NCBI GenBank assembly: GCA_016937035.1
Contig: JAFGWS010000017.1
Coordinates: forward strand, 1 to 50,411
Direction: 5' to 3'
From: Pontiellaceae bacterium
Lineage (GTDB): Bacteria > Verrucomicrobiota > Kiritimatiellia > Kiritimatiellales > Pontiellaceae
DNA: 50,411 nucleotides
Shown here: piece by piece, positions 1 through 10,200 of the stretch
Layout of the letters: each line of letters opens with the position of its first letter
How positions within the stretch are numbered: the first letter of the stretch is position 1
Made by a program: the position numbers and the translations under genes
Notes under the pieces: generated by a model
Seen by the model: only the letters and a program-made list of their open reading frames with translations
What the model was told of the DNA's origin: nothing
The model's database searches: none

Positions 1-34
1 ATTTTGCAACTAAATAGACTCGAAGAGGTTTGTC

Positions 35-217
35 ATGAGAATTAGAAGAGCAATGCGCAAGAAGCCCCTGCGCCGCCCCGTAAAGAAGCCGCGTCTGAAA
101 CGTCGCCGCATTCTGGAACAAAAAAGACGTTTAGTCGGCGCAGGCTATACGGAAGAGAAACTGGTGCATATGAACACCAAAGAAATCCGTGCCGCTATCC
201 GCGAAACGGGTGCATAA
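35..217 (+). CDS. Small, highly basic protein of unknown function
   Basis: This 60-residue protein is extremely rich in Arg and Lys in its first half, with runs such as KKPLRRPVKKPRLKRRR. A more ordinary C-terminal half ends in KEIRAAIRETGA. The start follows a GAAGAGG-like ribosome binding site. It stands upstream of shikimate kinase but is separated from it by a strong hairpin terminator, so it is probably its own transcript. The composition suggests nucleic-acid or ribosome binding, but I recognise no family. It is too long and has the wrong motif pattern for ribosomal protein bL34 or bL36. The reading frame is credible because of the RBS and the terminator directly after the stop. Confidence 0.7.
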   Translation: MRIRRAMRKKPLRRPVKKPRLKRRRILEQKRRLVGAGYTEEKLVHMNTKEIRAAIRETGA

Positions 218-237
218 CTGCACGGCATTGACGAATG

Positions 238-270
238 AAAAAACGCTCCGGATCGGGGCGTTTTTCTTTT
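238..270 (+). terminator. Rho-independent terminator after the small basic protein
   Basis: A ten-pair stem (AAAACGCTCC with GGGGCGTTTT, one G-T pair) encloses a five-base loop and runs into TTTTTCTTTTT. It lies 20 bases after the stop at 217. Its position rules out the longer reading of the next gene from 235, because that start would sit in the hairpin. Confidence 0.85.
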
Positions 271-294
271 TCAGCAGAAGAAGAGGAAAGCGCT

Positions 295-807
295 ATGCGC
301 AACATTATACTCGTGGGATTTATGGGAACCGGCAAAACCACTGTCGGCAGGTTGATTGCGGAAAAGACGGGCATGCCGCTGCTCGATATGGACAGCATGA
401 TTGTTGAGCGGGCCGGAAAGAGTATCAACGATATTTTTGCACAGGAAGGCGAGGTGTACTTTCGTCAACTCGAACGCGAACTGGTACAGGAGTTGGCCGC
501 AACGTCGGGGAATATTATTTCCACGGGCGGCGGCATTGTGCTCAACCCCGACAATATTGCCGACTTTGAAAAAAGCGGCTTAGTCGTCTGTCTGCTGGCC
601 GACGCTGAAAGTGTATTGGATCGGGTACGCCACGACACCTCCCGTCCGCTGCTGGCCGGCGATAAGGAAAAGAACATTATTGATCTGTTGGAAACCCGTC
701 GCCCGCTTTATGAATCGATTACCCACAAAATCAACACCAGCGGTCGCCCGTCCCCTATCCCGACCGCGCAGGAAATAATCGACCTATACGAATCAATCAA
801 TTCTTGA
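295..807 (+). CDS. aroK: Shikimate kinase
   Basis: Shikimate kinase (EC 2.7.1.71) phosphorylates shikimate at the 3-hydroxyl with ATP, the fifth step of chorismate synthesis, in the cytoplasm. The 170-residue product is the usual length. It shows the P-loop GFMGTGKTTVGR near residue 8, the shikimate-binding DMDSMI segment with its Asp pair, FRQLERE, the STGGG segment, and a lid-region RPLLAG. The frame is open from 235, but I place the start at the ATG at 295. AAGAGGAAAG lies just upstream, and the extra N-terminal residues would be read from the preceding terminator hairpin. The following TPR-protein gene begins about 60 bases downstream and may be co-transcribed. Confidence 0.93.
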   Translation: MRNIILVGFMGTGKTTVGRLIAEKTGMPLLDMDSMIVERAGKSINDIFAQEGEVYFRQLERELVQELAATSGNIISTGGGIVLNPDNIADFEKSGLVVCLLADAESVLDRVRHDTSRPLLAGDKEKNIIDLLETRRPLYESITHKINTSGRPSPIPTAQEIIDLYESINS

Positions 808-869
808 ATTCACGGAAGAAATCCCCACAATGGGGCCCTCAATTTTTGAATTCATTCAGGAGCTACAGC

Positions 870-1550
870 ATGAGCAACAAAGAACACTCGGAGCAACACG
901 CAGCGTTGCTGAAAAAGAACAAACTTCGACAAGACGAAGTCGAGGAAGTTAAAGCCGTCGTCAAAAAATACCTTGTCCCCTGCCTTACCGCTGTTATCGT
1001 GGTCTGCATCGGCTTTATGGCGGTCGGACTGGCACGATCGCTTAAACAAAAGAAACTGGACAATGCCTGTACCGCCCTTCAGGAGGCAAACATCCAGATG
1101 GCCGTCAACCCATTACAGGCGATTGAAAGCTATGTGGCTCTCGCTGACAAATATGACTCCTCTCCTTATGCCCCCATCGCTCTGATGAGAGCAGCGATGG
1201 CGAAATACAACCAAGACGACTATGCGGGTGCCGAAGCCCTTTTCAGTAAGGTTGTCGATCAATATGCCGACCACGAGTTGGCATTGACGGCCGAATACAA
1301 TGAAATCATTTGCCGGGAAGAGCGAGGTCTTATTGAGGAAGCCGAAAAGCAGTACGCCTCCTTTGCAGAGAAAAACAGGGAATCCTATCTATCGACCGCA
1401 GCCCGCATGGCGCAGGCCCGATGCCTGGAAACGCTCGGAAAGCAAAAAGAGGCGCTCCAGATTTACGAGGAGCTAACCATCCTGAATACGCCTTGGCAAG
1501 CGTCCGCCGCGGAAAAACAGGCGATGCTCAGCAGAAGAACGGCACTCTAA
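870..1550 (+). CDS. Membrane-anchored tetratricopeptide protein (YfgM-like)
   Basis: The 226-residue protein has a charged cytoplasmic N-terminus and one membrane segment at about residues 31-53 (VPCLTAVIVVCIGFMAVGLA). A periplasmic helical-repeat domain follows with TPR-type periodicity (YAGAEALFSKVVDQYADHELALTAEYN and so on). This layout matches YfgM-like ancillary proteins of the Sec translocon and tol-pal-type TPR proteins; which of these it is cannot be decided here. The start at 870 follows CAGGAG; the longer frame from 804 overlaps the end of aroK and has no better site. A hairpin terminator follows the stop. Confidence 0.7.
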   Translation: MSNKEHSEQHAALLKKNKLRQDEVEEVKAVVKKYLVPCLTAVIVVCIGFMAVGLARSLKQKKLDNACTALQEANIQMAVNPLQAIESYVALADKYDSSPYAPIALMRAAMAKYNQDDYAGAEALFSKVVDQYADHELALTAEYNEIICREERGLIEEAEKQYASFAEKNRESYLSTAARMAQARCLETLGKQKEALQIYEELTILNTPWQASAAEKQAMLSRRTAL

Positions 1551-1575
1551 ACCGCTAATTGATTCGACAATGCAC

Positions 1576-1611
1576 CAACGGTTCCTGATCTATTTCGGGG
1601 ACCGTTTTTTT
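1576..1611 (+). terminator. Terminator between the convergent TPR and kamA genes
   Basis: An inverted repeat, AACGGTTCC paired with GGGGACCGTT, is followed by seven T residues. It lies 25 bases after the TPR gene stop. The T tract overlaps the last codon of the opposing kamA gene, so the two transcription units meet here. Confidence 0.8.
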
Positions 1612-2668
1612 ATCGATCCGGGTAACGATATTCCCGCCCCTCGTAATTATCAAACCGAACATCCCCGCCGGTGCGGCGAACCTGCTCTAAACTCAAAAGG
1701 GGAACCTTTCCGCCGCCACCCGGCGCATCGATTACATATTGGGGGACAGCCAATCCGGAAAGGTTGCCGTGCAGCGAACGAATCAGCTCAATCCCCTTCT
1801 CCACCGACGTTCGAAAATGGGCAGAGCCGCGTACGGGATCGCACTGCAGGAGATAATACGGCTTCACATTCATTTCGAGTAACCCGTAAAAAAGCTCCGC
1901 GAGCGTCTCGTGATGATCATTCACGCCTTTAAGCAAAACCGTCTGACTGACCATTGCAATCCCGTGATCCGACAATTTTCGACAGGCCGAACGGGTTTCC
2001 GATGTGAGCTCAGCAGCGTGTGTAAAATGGAGGCTGAGCCACACTCGATGCCGACGCAGCACCGTACAGAGTTCATTCGTAATCCGCATCGGCAGCACGG
2101 CAGGAACCTTTGAACCGATGCGCACCGTACGCACATGTGGAATTTCACGAATACGCGCAAGCAGGTCGTCGATCACCGAATCGCTGAGCAATAGCGGATC
2201 ACCGCCGGAAATAAGCACATCGCGAATCTCCGGATGCTGCTCTATATAGATAAAGGATTCCTCAAAGCTCGAAACAGAAGCTGCGTTGAGCGGTTGACCC
2301 ACTAAACGCGAACGAGTGCAGTAACGGCAATACGTCGCACAAAACGACGTCACTAAAAACAGCACTTTATCGGGATAGGTATGAATCAGATGCGGTGTAA
2401 CGCGATGATTCTCCTCGCCCAGCGGATCATCCAGCTCCCCTGCTCCATTGATCGACTCCTGCAGCGAAGGAATCACGGTGCGGCGCAGCGCCTCATTACC
2501 CAGCAAGCCGGCATAATAGGGCGTAATCGCGAACGGAAACTCAGCGGAGCGATCAAGCGCCTCCCGCTCATCGTCTGACAGATCAACAAACTCCTCCAAC
2601 TGCGCGCGTGTTGTGATCCGTGCGGCCAGTTGCTGTTTCCAATTCATTGTTTTTTTTAAATCAGTCAT
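1610..2668 (-). CDS. kamA: KamA-family radical SAM aminomutase (lysine 2,3-aminomutase-like), short form
   Basis: The 352-residue product has the radical SAM cluster motif CxxxCxxC at C110, C114 and C117 (CATYCRYCTRS). It also has KamA hallmarks: DPLGEE, SGGDPLLLSD, PYYLLQCDPVRGSAHFRT, and the PLP-lysine motif DAPGGGGKVP near the C-terminus. The family interconverts alpha- and beta-lysine, or in EpmB modifies the lysine destined for elongation factor P. The protein ends about 30 residues after the PLP lysine, so it lacks the C-terminal zinc-binding extension of clostridial lysine 2,3-aminomutase and has EpmB-like length. No efp, epmA or ablB neighbour is present, so the substrate is open. No clear ribosome binding site precedes the ATG at 2668; the ATG at 2647 is an alternative. 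Confidence 0.82.
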   Translation of the reverse strand: MTDLKKTMNWKQQLAARITTRAQLEEFVDLSDDEREALDRSAEFPFAITPYYAGLLGNEALRRTVIPSLQESINGAGELDDPLGEENHRVTPHLIHTYPDKVLFLVTSFCATYCRYCTRSRLVGQPLNAASVSSFEESFIYIEQHPEIRDVLISGGDPLLLSDSVIDDLLARIREIPHVRTVRIGSKVPAVLPMRITNELCTVLRRHRVWLSLHFTHAAELTSETRSACRKLSDHGIAMVSQTVLLKGVNDHHETLAELFYGLLEMNVKPYYLLQCDPVRGSAHFRTSVEKGIELIRSLHGNLSGLAVPQYVIDAPGGGGKVPLLSLEQVRRTGGDVRFDNYEGREYRYPDR

Positions 2669-2674
2669 AACTGC

Positions 2675-2704
2675 AAAAACCGGAGCAGTTAAGCTCCGGT
2701 TTTG
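2675..2704 (-). terminator. Terminator after the giant S8 gene
   Basis: A perfect stem, AAAACCGGAGC with GCTCCGGTTTT around a six-base loop, ends in T residues on the - strand. It lies 68 bases beyond the giant gene stop and just before kamA, so kamA probably needs its own promoter. The flanking A and T runs make it potentially bidirectional. Confidence 0.8.
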
Positions 2705-2771
2705 AATAATAAACTCGGCTAAACTCGTACAGCCTTAATAAGGCCGTTCGCATCCGGCATACGATTTGATT

Positions 2772-4260
2772 CTATGGCTCAAATTCGTACGCCCCCAAAT
2801 CCACCACAAGAGTCCCGTTTCCATCCCCATCTAACGGGCGTTCTGTGCCGCGAACATCCGTTGCAGGGGCCTCATTGAGGGTTCCGGCATCAATACAGGG
2901 GGAGCCGGCACTCAACTCATAGCCACCCAGTACAAACAGAGGATCCGCTTCGATGACATATTTGCGGGGATTAATATAACTATCGCCATATTCAACATCG
3001 GAATACCAGATATCGAAGGAACCCGCACGACACTCAAGCGATGCATATTGATTCTGCGGAGCGGTACTTAGTGCGCCGCCGGCAATCCACTGATCTTCGG
3101 CAACATTACCCCAAAGAATGGCGTTGCGAATATAGTTCGCATCGGTTCCATCACTGGAAATCGCAGCACCGCGGCGTGCCTCATTCTCCGCAAAGGTGCT
3201 GTTTATACTGAAGGACCGACAGCCACTGCCGACATAGAGCGCCCCGCCCAAACCATAATTCGGCAACGAACTCGAATCAGAGGGATCAAAACCAGGATCC
3301 AGAGCAACCGCACGATTCTCTGCCAGCACACAATTGATCAACGTAAGTTCAGAACCATCAAGCAGTAAAATTCCGGCGCCGTTCTCATCATCGCTGGTCA
3401 TATCACTGTAGTCTGGATCAGTGGCCGCAACAACAGCCATCAGAGTATTCGTCGCACGGACAGCTGCCTCATACATATAGTATTCAGGCGCCACGTTGCC
3501 AATGATCTGCGAGGATTCAATCACAGCACGACTTGCCTCAAAACGGAATCCGCCAAGATTATCGACCACCACACAGTTCGTAAAGTGGCAGTCGAACACA
3601 TCAACAACCTCAATGCCGCGTTCCGCACAATTGGTTACGGTCGTATCAGAAACAAAGAGTTCATCGGCGTCAGACACCAAAATTCCTGCTCCGGGAATCT
3701 CAGAAACCAGACAGTTGACAACGGTCAGAGAAGAGCCGGAATCCGCCTCTATGCCGACCCCGCAATCTTTAATTATCACATTCTCAATACGCGGACTGGA
3801 AACATAAGAGCAATAGATCCCCGCCATTTCACACTCGTGAATGTAACAATCTTGGATGAGCGGCGATGAGCCATCTATACAAACTATTCCATATTCATAT
3901 CCACACTCCCCATCGGCACAACCACCCGGCGGCGATATAATCTCAAATCCTCTTATAACCGTGTTGGTATCTTCCCCATTCTGGAACAGGAAAGCCGAAC
4001 CTAAGCCATCCGCATCAATGAGCGTATCCGCAGGATTAGAACTAAAGGTTATAATCGAGATCGCCTTGCCCAGAGGATCAATGTTTCGGTTACCCGAACC
4101 GATGTAATAACCGTTCGTCACCAACACCGTCGAGCCATCCACCGCCGCATCAATGGCCTCTTGAATTGAATCAAACGGGCGGTCCAAGCTTCCGTCTTCC
4201 AAGGAGTTGCTCACCAATGGATCATAGGGTTGTGGATCATCTTCGTGATCGTCATCCACA
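2772..4260 (-). repeat. Beta-helix cassette 3 of the giant protein (coding)
   Basis: This encodes the C-terminal ~495 residues. It starts with a linker of the form LFVDDDH.DDPQP, then the SIQEAIDAA segment and IxG-rich beta-helix rungs, with a CGYEYGIVC segment containing paired Cys. It ends in PCIDAGT and VDLGAYEFEP. It is paralogous to the other two cassettes in the same gene over its whole length. Confidence 0.8.
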
Positions 4261-7200
4261 AAGAGCGGATCCGCCGCGTTCGCCGGATCGGTGCCCCAGC
4301 TTACTTCGGTGGCATCGGCGATGCCGTCATTATCTGAGTCGGTCTCGGTAGGATCACTGCCCAGATTATATTCCTGAAGGTTCGTAAGACCGTCAGCGTC
4401 TGAGTCGAGTGTCGGGTCGGCCACGGTTGCGGCGAGTCCATAGGATACTTCCCAGTCATCGGGCATTCCATCGCTGTCGGTATCGGTCGAGAGCGGGTTG
4501 GTGCTGTGCGTGTTGACCTCGTCGCCGTCGGAGAGCGTGTCATCATCGGAGTCGGCATCGAGCGGATCGGTGCTGTAGGTGTTCACTTCTTCGCCGTCGC
4601 TCAGGCCGTCGTCATCGGAATCATCATCCTGCGGGTCGGTGCCGGCGTTGTATTCGGCCAGGTTGTTGAGGCCGTCCGCATCGGGATCAGCAAGCGTATC
4701 GTCGCTGAGCGGATCCAATGCGTTATCGACTTCCCAACCGTCAGGCATGGTGTCGGCATCGGAGTCGGCACTCTGCGGATCGGTGCCTGCGGCATATTCG
4801 CCCAGGTTATTGAGGCCGTCGGCATCGGGATCGGCGAGCGTATCGTCGCTGAGCGGATCGAGACCGTGCTGCAATTCCCACGCATCCGGCAGCGTATCGG
4901 CATCGGTATCCGCGGAGATCGGATCGGTAAAGTACAGGTTATCGGTCGCGTTCGTGGTGATCTCGAACAGGTCGCTGAGCGTATCGCCATCGGTATCGAC
5001 CAGCAGCGGATCGGTGATATAGAGATTATCGACGCCGTTCGTCACGACCTCGAAGCCATCGTTAAGTCCTTCACCGTCGGTATCGGCGGCAAGCGGATCC
5101 GTTCCGTGCGTGTTAACCTCAGCGCCGTCGGAGAGCGTATCGTCGTCCGAGTCCGCATCCTGCGGATCGGTGGTCTGATTAAACTCTTCGAGGTTGGTAA
5201 GGCCGTCGCTGTCCGGATCTTCGGCCGCATCGTCGAGCAGCGGATTGGTGCTGTGATCGAGTTCCCAGCCGTCGGGCATGCCATCGTTATCCGTATCGCT
5301 GTCCTGCGGATCGGTACCGGCGGCATATTCCGCCAGGTTATCGACACCATCAGCATCCGGATCCAGTGCGGTATCATCGCTGAGCGGATTGAGGCCGTTG
5401 AGGACTTCCCACTGATCCGGCAGCGTATCGGCATCCGTATCCACCTTCGTCGGGTCGGTATGGTGCGTATTGATTTCCGCATCATCGCTCAGGCCGTCGG
5501 CATCGGTATCGGTCGAGGTCGGATCGGTAAAGTAGAGGTTATCCGTTGCATTGGTGGTAATCTCAAACTGATCACTCAGCGAATCGCCATCGGTATCGCT
5601 CAGCAGCGGATCAGTGAAGTAGAGATTATCCGTTGCGTTGGTCGAGACCTCGAACGCATCGTCCAGACCGTCTGAATCGGAGTCGGCCGCGAGCGGATTG
5701 GTGCCCAGCGCGCGTTCTTCTGCATCGGTCAGTGTATCGCCGTCCGAATGAGCGGTCAGCGGATCGGTGCCCAGATCATATTCCTCGCGGTTGGTGAGAC
5801 CGTCGGCGTCGGGATCCGCGCCGGCATCGGCGGTGAGCGGATCGGTGCCGCTCGCAATTTCCCAGCCGTCGGGCAGCGTATCATCGTCCGTATCGCTGTC
5901 CTGCGGATCGGTACCGGCGGTATATTCCGCCAGATTATCCGCGCCGTCAGCATCCGGATCCAACGCCGTATCGTCAGAGAGCGGATCGAGTCCGTTCTGC
6001 ACTTCCCACAGATCCGGCAGCGTATCGCCATCGGTATCGCCGGAGAGCGGGTTGGTGTTGTGATCGATCACTTCGGCATAATCATTCAAGCCGTCGTCGT
6101 CGCTGTCCGCATCCATTGGATCGGTGCCGTGCGTAATGATTTCCGCATCATCGCGCAGCCCGTCCTCATCCGAGTCCGCTTTAAGCGGATGGGTGGCGTG
6201 CGTGTAAATTTCAGCATAATCGCTCAGCGTATCGCCGTCGGTATCGGCCCGTGTCGGATCGGTCAGGTAGACGTTATCGACCAGATTGGTTGAGGTCTCG
6301 AAGGCATCAAGCAGCCCATCGCCGTCGGTATCCGCAGTAATCAGCAGATATTCAAAGACACCGAGATCCACCTTGGCGACCAAGTCTCCATTGCCGTCGA
6401 GCGGACGCGCGTTGCCCACCAGGTCGGACGTCGGCGCATTAAAGGAGGTGCCTTGGTCGATACAGGGCGAATCCACGCCGAGGACATAGCCCGGGCTGAA
6501 GAGCGGATCGAGGTCGATGACATAGTTACCCGCGCTCACATAGGTTCCGCCGTTTTGAACATCGCTGTACCAGATATCGAACGAGCCGTTGCGGCAGAGC
6601 AGCGAAGCATATTGCGAATCGTCTGCGGTGTTCCCCCAGACAATGGTGTTGCGCAGCACACCGAAGGTGCTTTGCGTGTCGCCCGCCGTGCCGTCAACCG
6701 CCACGCCGCCGCCGGACTGAGCCGAGTTGCCCGCCAGCGTACAGTTCATGTTGGTGCTGGAGCTGCCGGCTCCAATGTAGAGTCCGCCGCCGAGGCCGTC
6801 GGTTTCGTTTTCAACAATCAGCGTATTGACCGCCGTCAGGACCGATTGATCCGCCAACAGGATCCCCGCCCCATTCTTCTGCACGAGGCTCGAAGAGACG
6901 TTGTTGGAGATTACACATGAAGAAAGAACCGGACGACTGGCTTCAAAGTAGAAACCGCCGAGGTTATTCACGACCACACAGTTCGTGAAAGCACAATCGC
7001 TGTCGCCGACCACACTCACGCCGCGGTCGGTCACATCCGAGATCGTCGTTCCGGAAACGCTCAGACCGGAGCTGTCGGTCATATCAATACCGGAACCGGA
7101 CAGACCATAGATCACACTGTCGACAATCGTCGGAGCAGAACCCAGCGTACCCGAGATCCCCGAGCGACAGGCCGTGATCACCGCATTACTGACCAACGGA

Positions 7201-10200
7201 CTGGAGAAGGTGCACGATATGGCATCCAGCGCACAGTTGCTGATCGTACAATCGAGGATCGACGGCGAGGAGTCGTTGGAGCAAACAATACCGTATTCAT
7301 AACCGCAGGTATCATCCGTACAATCGCCGGGAGGCGACGTGAGCGTGAAGCCCTGAATCATCGTGTCGCGGTTTTCGCCGCTGTTGAAGACAAAGGCCGC
7401 GCCCAGCCCTTGAGCATTAATCGTTGCGGCACCCGTTGCGCGCACCGTCAGCTTTTTGCCGTGCGGGTTAATATTCAGGTTGCCCGCGCCGATATAGAGG
7501 CCGTCCGCCACCAGAATCGTCGTACCGTTTGTGGCGGCATCGATCGCCTCCTGAATCGCATCGAACGGCGCATTCAGACTGCCGTTTTCGCCGGGAGCGC
7601 TCACCTGCGGATCCGAAGGCTGCGGGTCAGCCGCGTGATCATCGTCCACGAAGAGCGGATCCGCCGCGTTCGCCGGATCGGTGCCCCATGCTACTTCCTG
7701 CTGATCGCTGACGCCGTCGTTATCCGAGTCGGCACTCCTCGGGTCCATACCGTTTTCATACTCAAACAGATTAGTGAACCCGTCTCCATCCGGATCAAGA
7801 GCCGCATCATTGACTAGCGGCCAAAGTCCGTATAGCACTTCCCAGCCATCCGGCATTCCGTCACCATCGGTATCGGCAACCAACGGATTGGTTAGATGAA
7901 TACTCAGCTCATCCCCATCGCTCAACCCATCAGCATCGCTGTCCGCATTCTGCGGATCAGTTCCGGCCGTATATTCCGCCAAATTCGTTGCACCATCGGA
8001 GTCCACATCGCCTGCCGCATCATCGACAATTGCATTGAGGCTGTGTTCCAGCTCCCAGGCATCCGGTATTCCATCGCTGTCGCTGTCGGCACTCTGCGGA
8101 TCGGTTCCCGCGGAGAATTCATCCAGATTCGTCACGCCGTCGGAGTCCGCATCGGCCGCCGCGTCATGCACGAGCGGATCCAGATTATGAGCAACTTCCC
8201 AGCTGTCCGGCATTCCGTCGCTGTCCGTATCGGCTTCAAACGGATTGGTCCCGACTGTAAATTCCTGTGCATTCGTTAGCGAGTCGCTATCCGCATCCTC
8301 AGCGCCATCGCTGTTATCCAGCGGATCAAAGCCTTGATCGAACTCCCAGCCGTCCGGCATTCCATCGTTATCGCTGTCCGCACTTTGCGGATCGGTGCCC
8401 GCCGTATATTCATCCAGATTCGTCACGCCATCGGCATCTGCATCGTTCACCGCATCGTCAACCAGCGGATTCAGCCCATGAGCAACTTCCCAATTGTCCG
8501 GCATTCCGTCGCTATCGGTATCGGTTTCAAACGGATTGGTCCCAGCAGCATATTCCTGCGCATTCGTCAGTGAATCACTGTCCGCATCTTCGGCACCATC
8601 GCTGTCATCGAGCGGATCGAAGCCTTGATCCTGCTCCCAGGCATCCGGCATGCCGTCGCTGTCGCTGTCGGCGCTCTGCGGATCAGTTCCGGCGGAGAAT
8701 TCATCCAGATTCGTTAGGCCGTCGGAATCCGCATCATCTTCAGCATCATCCAGCAGCGGATTCAGCCCATGAGCAACTTCCCAATTGTCCGGCATTCCGT
8801 CCGAATCGGAATCCACCGAGTTTGGGTTGGTCCCTGCTGTAAATTCCTGTTCATTCGTCAGCGAATCACCGTCCGCATCTTCGGCATCATCACTGTTATC
8901 GAGCGGGTCAAAGCCTTGGTCCAGCTCCCAGCCGTCCAAAATGCCGTCATTGTCCGAGTCGGCATTCTGCGGATTTGTTCCAGCCAAGAACTCTTCAAGA
9001 TTCGTTGCGCCATCCGAATCCGCATCCTCCGCAGAATCATCCACCAGCGGATTAAATCCATGATCCAGTTCCCAAGGGTCAGACATACCGTCGCCATCCG
9101 AATCCGCACTCAGCGGATTGGTAAAGTAGACGTTATCGACGCCGTTTGTAGAAACTTCGAATCGGTCATCCAGACCGTCGCCGTCCGTATCCACGTTAAC
9201 CGGGCTCGTGTGATAGTTTTGAAGCTCATCGTAGCCGTCAACCAAACCATCGCCGTCGGAATCCGGATTTAACGGATCCGAGCCGATCAAATATTCGTCA
9301 TAACTGGACGCGCCGTCATGATCTTCATCCACCACCTGCAACGGGCTCACAGCGACCTTATAGAACGAATGCGGCAAGGCGCTGGTATCGATGATGGAAA
9401 GCAGATTTCCATCAGCGGGCAAATCGGCCTGCCAAACCGTCCAGGGGCCGCTGAGTTCCTCCGCCCGATAAATCGTGTAAAGGCGATCAAACACCGAGTT
9501 GAACGAAACGCGGACCCCGCTGTTGGTCATCAGCGGCGCAATAGAAACTTTGAAGATTGAATTGGAATCATTCACGTCGGTTCCGGCAATCCATTCATCC
9601 AAATTGGATATTCCGTCAAGGTCATTATCCGGTGACGAGAGGCCGTTTACATCAAGTTCAGCAAAAAACGGATGAATGAATTCGTAGGCCCCCATATCGA
9701 CCATAGGCACCAAATCGAGATTCCCGTCCTGAGGGCGTTCTGTTCCAACCACATCTGTGAGCGGAGCAGACATAAAGGTTCCGGAATCAATACACGGAGA
9801 GCCCATACTGAGCGTGTAAGTCGGGGCAAACAACGGGTTCAGCTCAATCACATATTTAGACGGCTTCACATAAGTTCCGCCATGTTCAACATCGCTGTAC
9901 CAGATATCAAACGCGCCGTTACGACATTGGAGGGAGGCATAGGCGTTTCGCGTTGCACGCATCAGCACGTTGGTAGTGACGTCAGCCACATTGGTTACTC
10001 CGTCTTCGATTGTAGCTACAGTGAGCGTCTGCTCTCCGATCCAAAGATCTTCTGCGGCATTGCCCCACAGAATGGTGTTTCGGATAAAATCCGCATGCGT
10101 GCCGTGGCTGGAAATACCGCCGCCGCGGCGGGCTTCGTTATCGGCGTACGTGCAGTTGATATTGGTTGTATAGCAGTCGGCGCCGATATAAAGCGCTCCG

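Noticed and set aside
235..294. N-terminal extension of shikimate kinase
   Set aside because: The extension would be translated from the terminator hairpin of the previous gene; the ATG at 295 has a ribosome binding site and gives the normal family length.
4506..5675. A 389-codon open frame on the + strand rich in Ile, Arg, Gly and Val
   Set aside because: It lies antisense to the TSP3 repeat array; the repeated Asp/Ser codons produce an open frame on the other strand. It has no ribosome binding site or domain.
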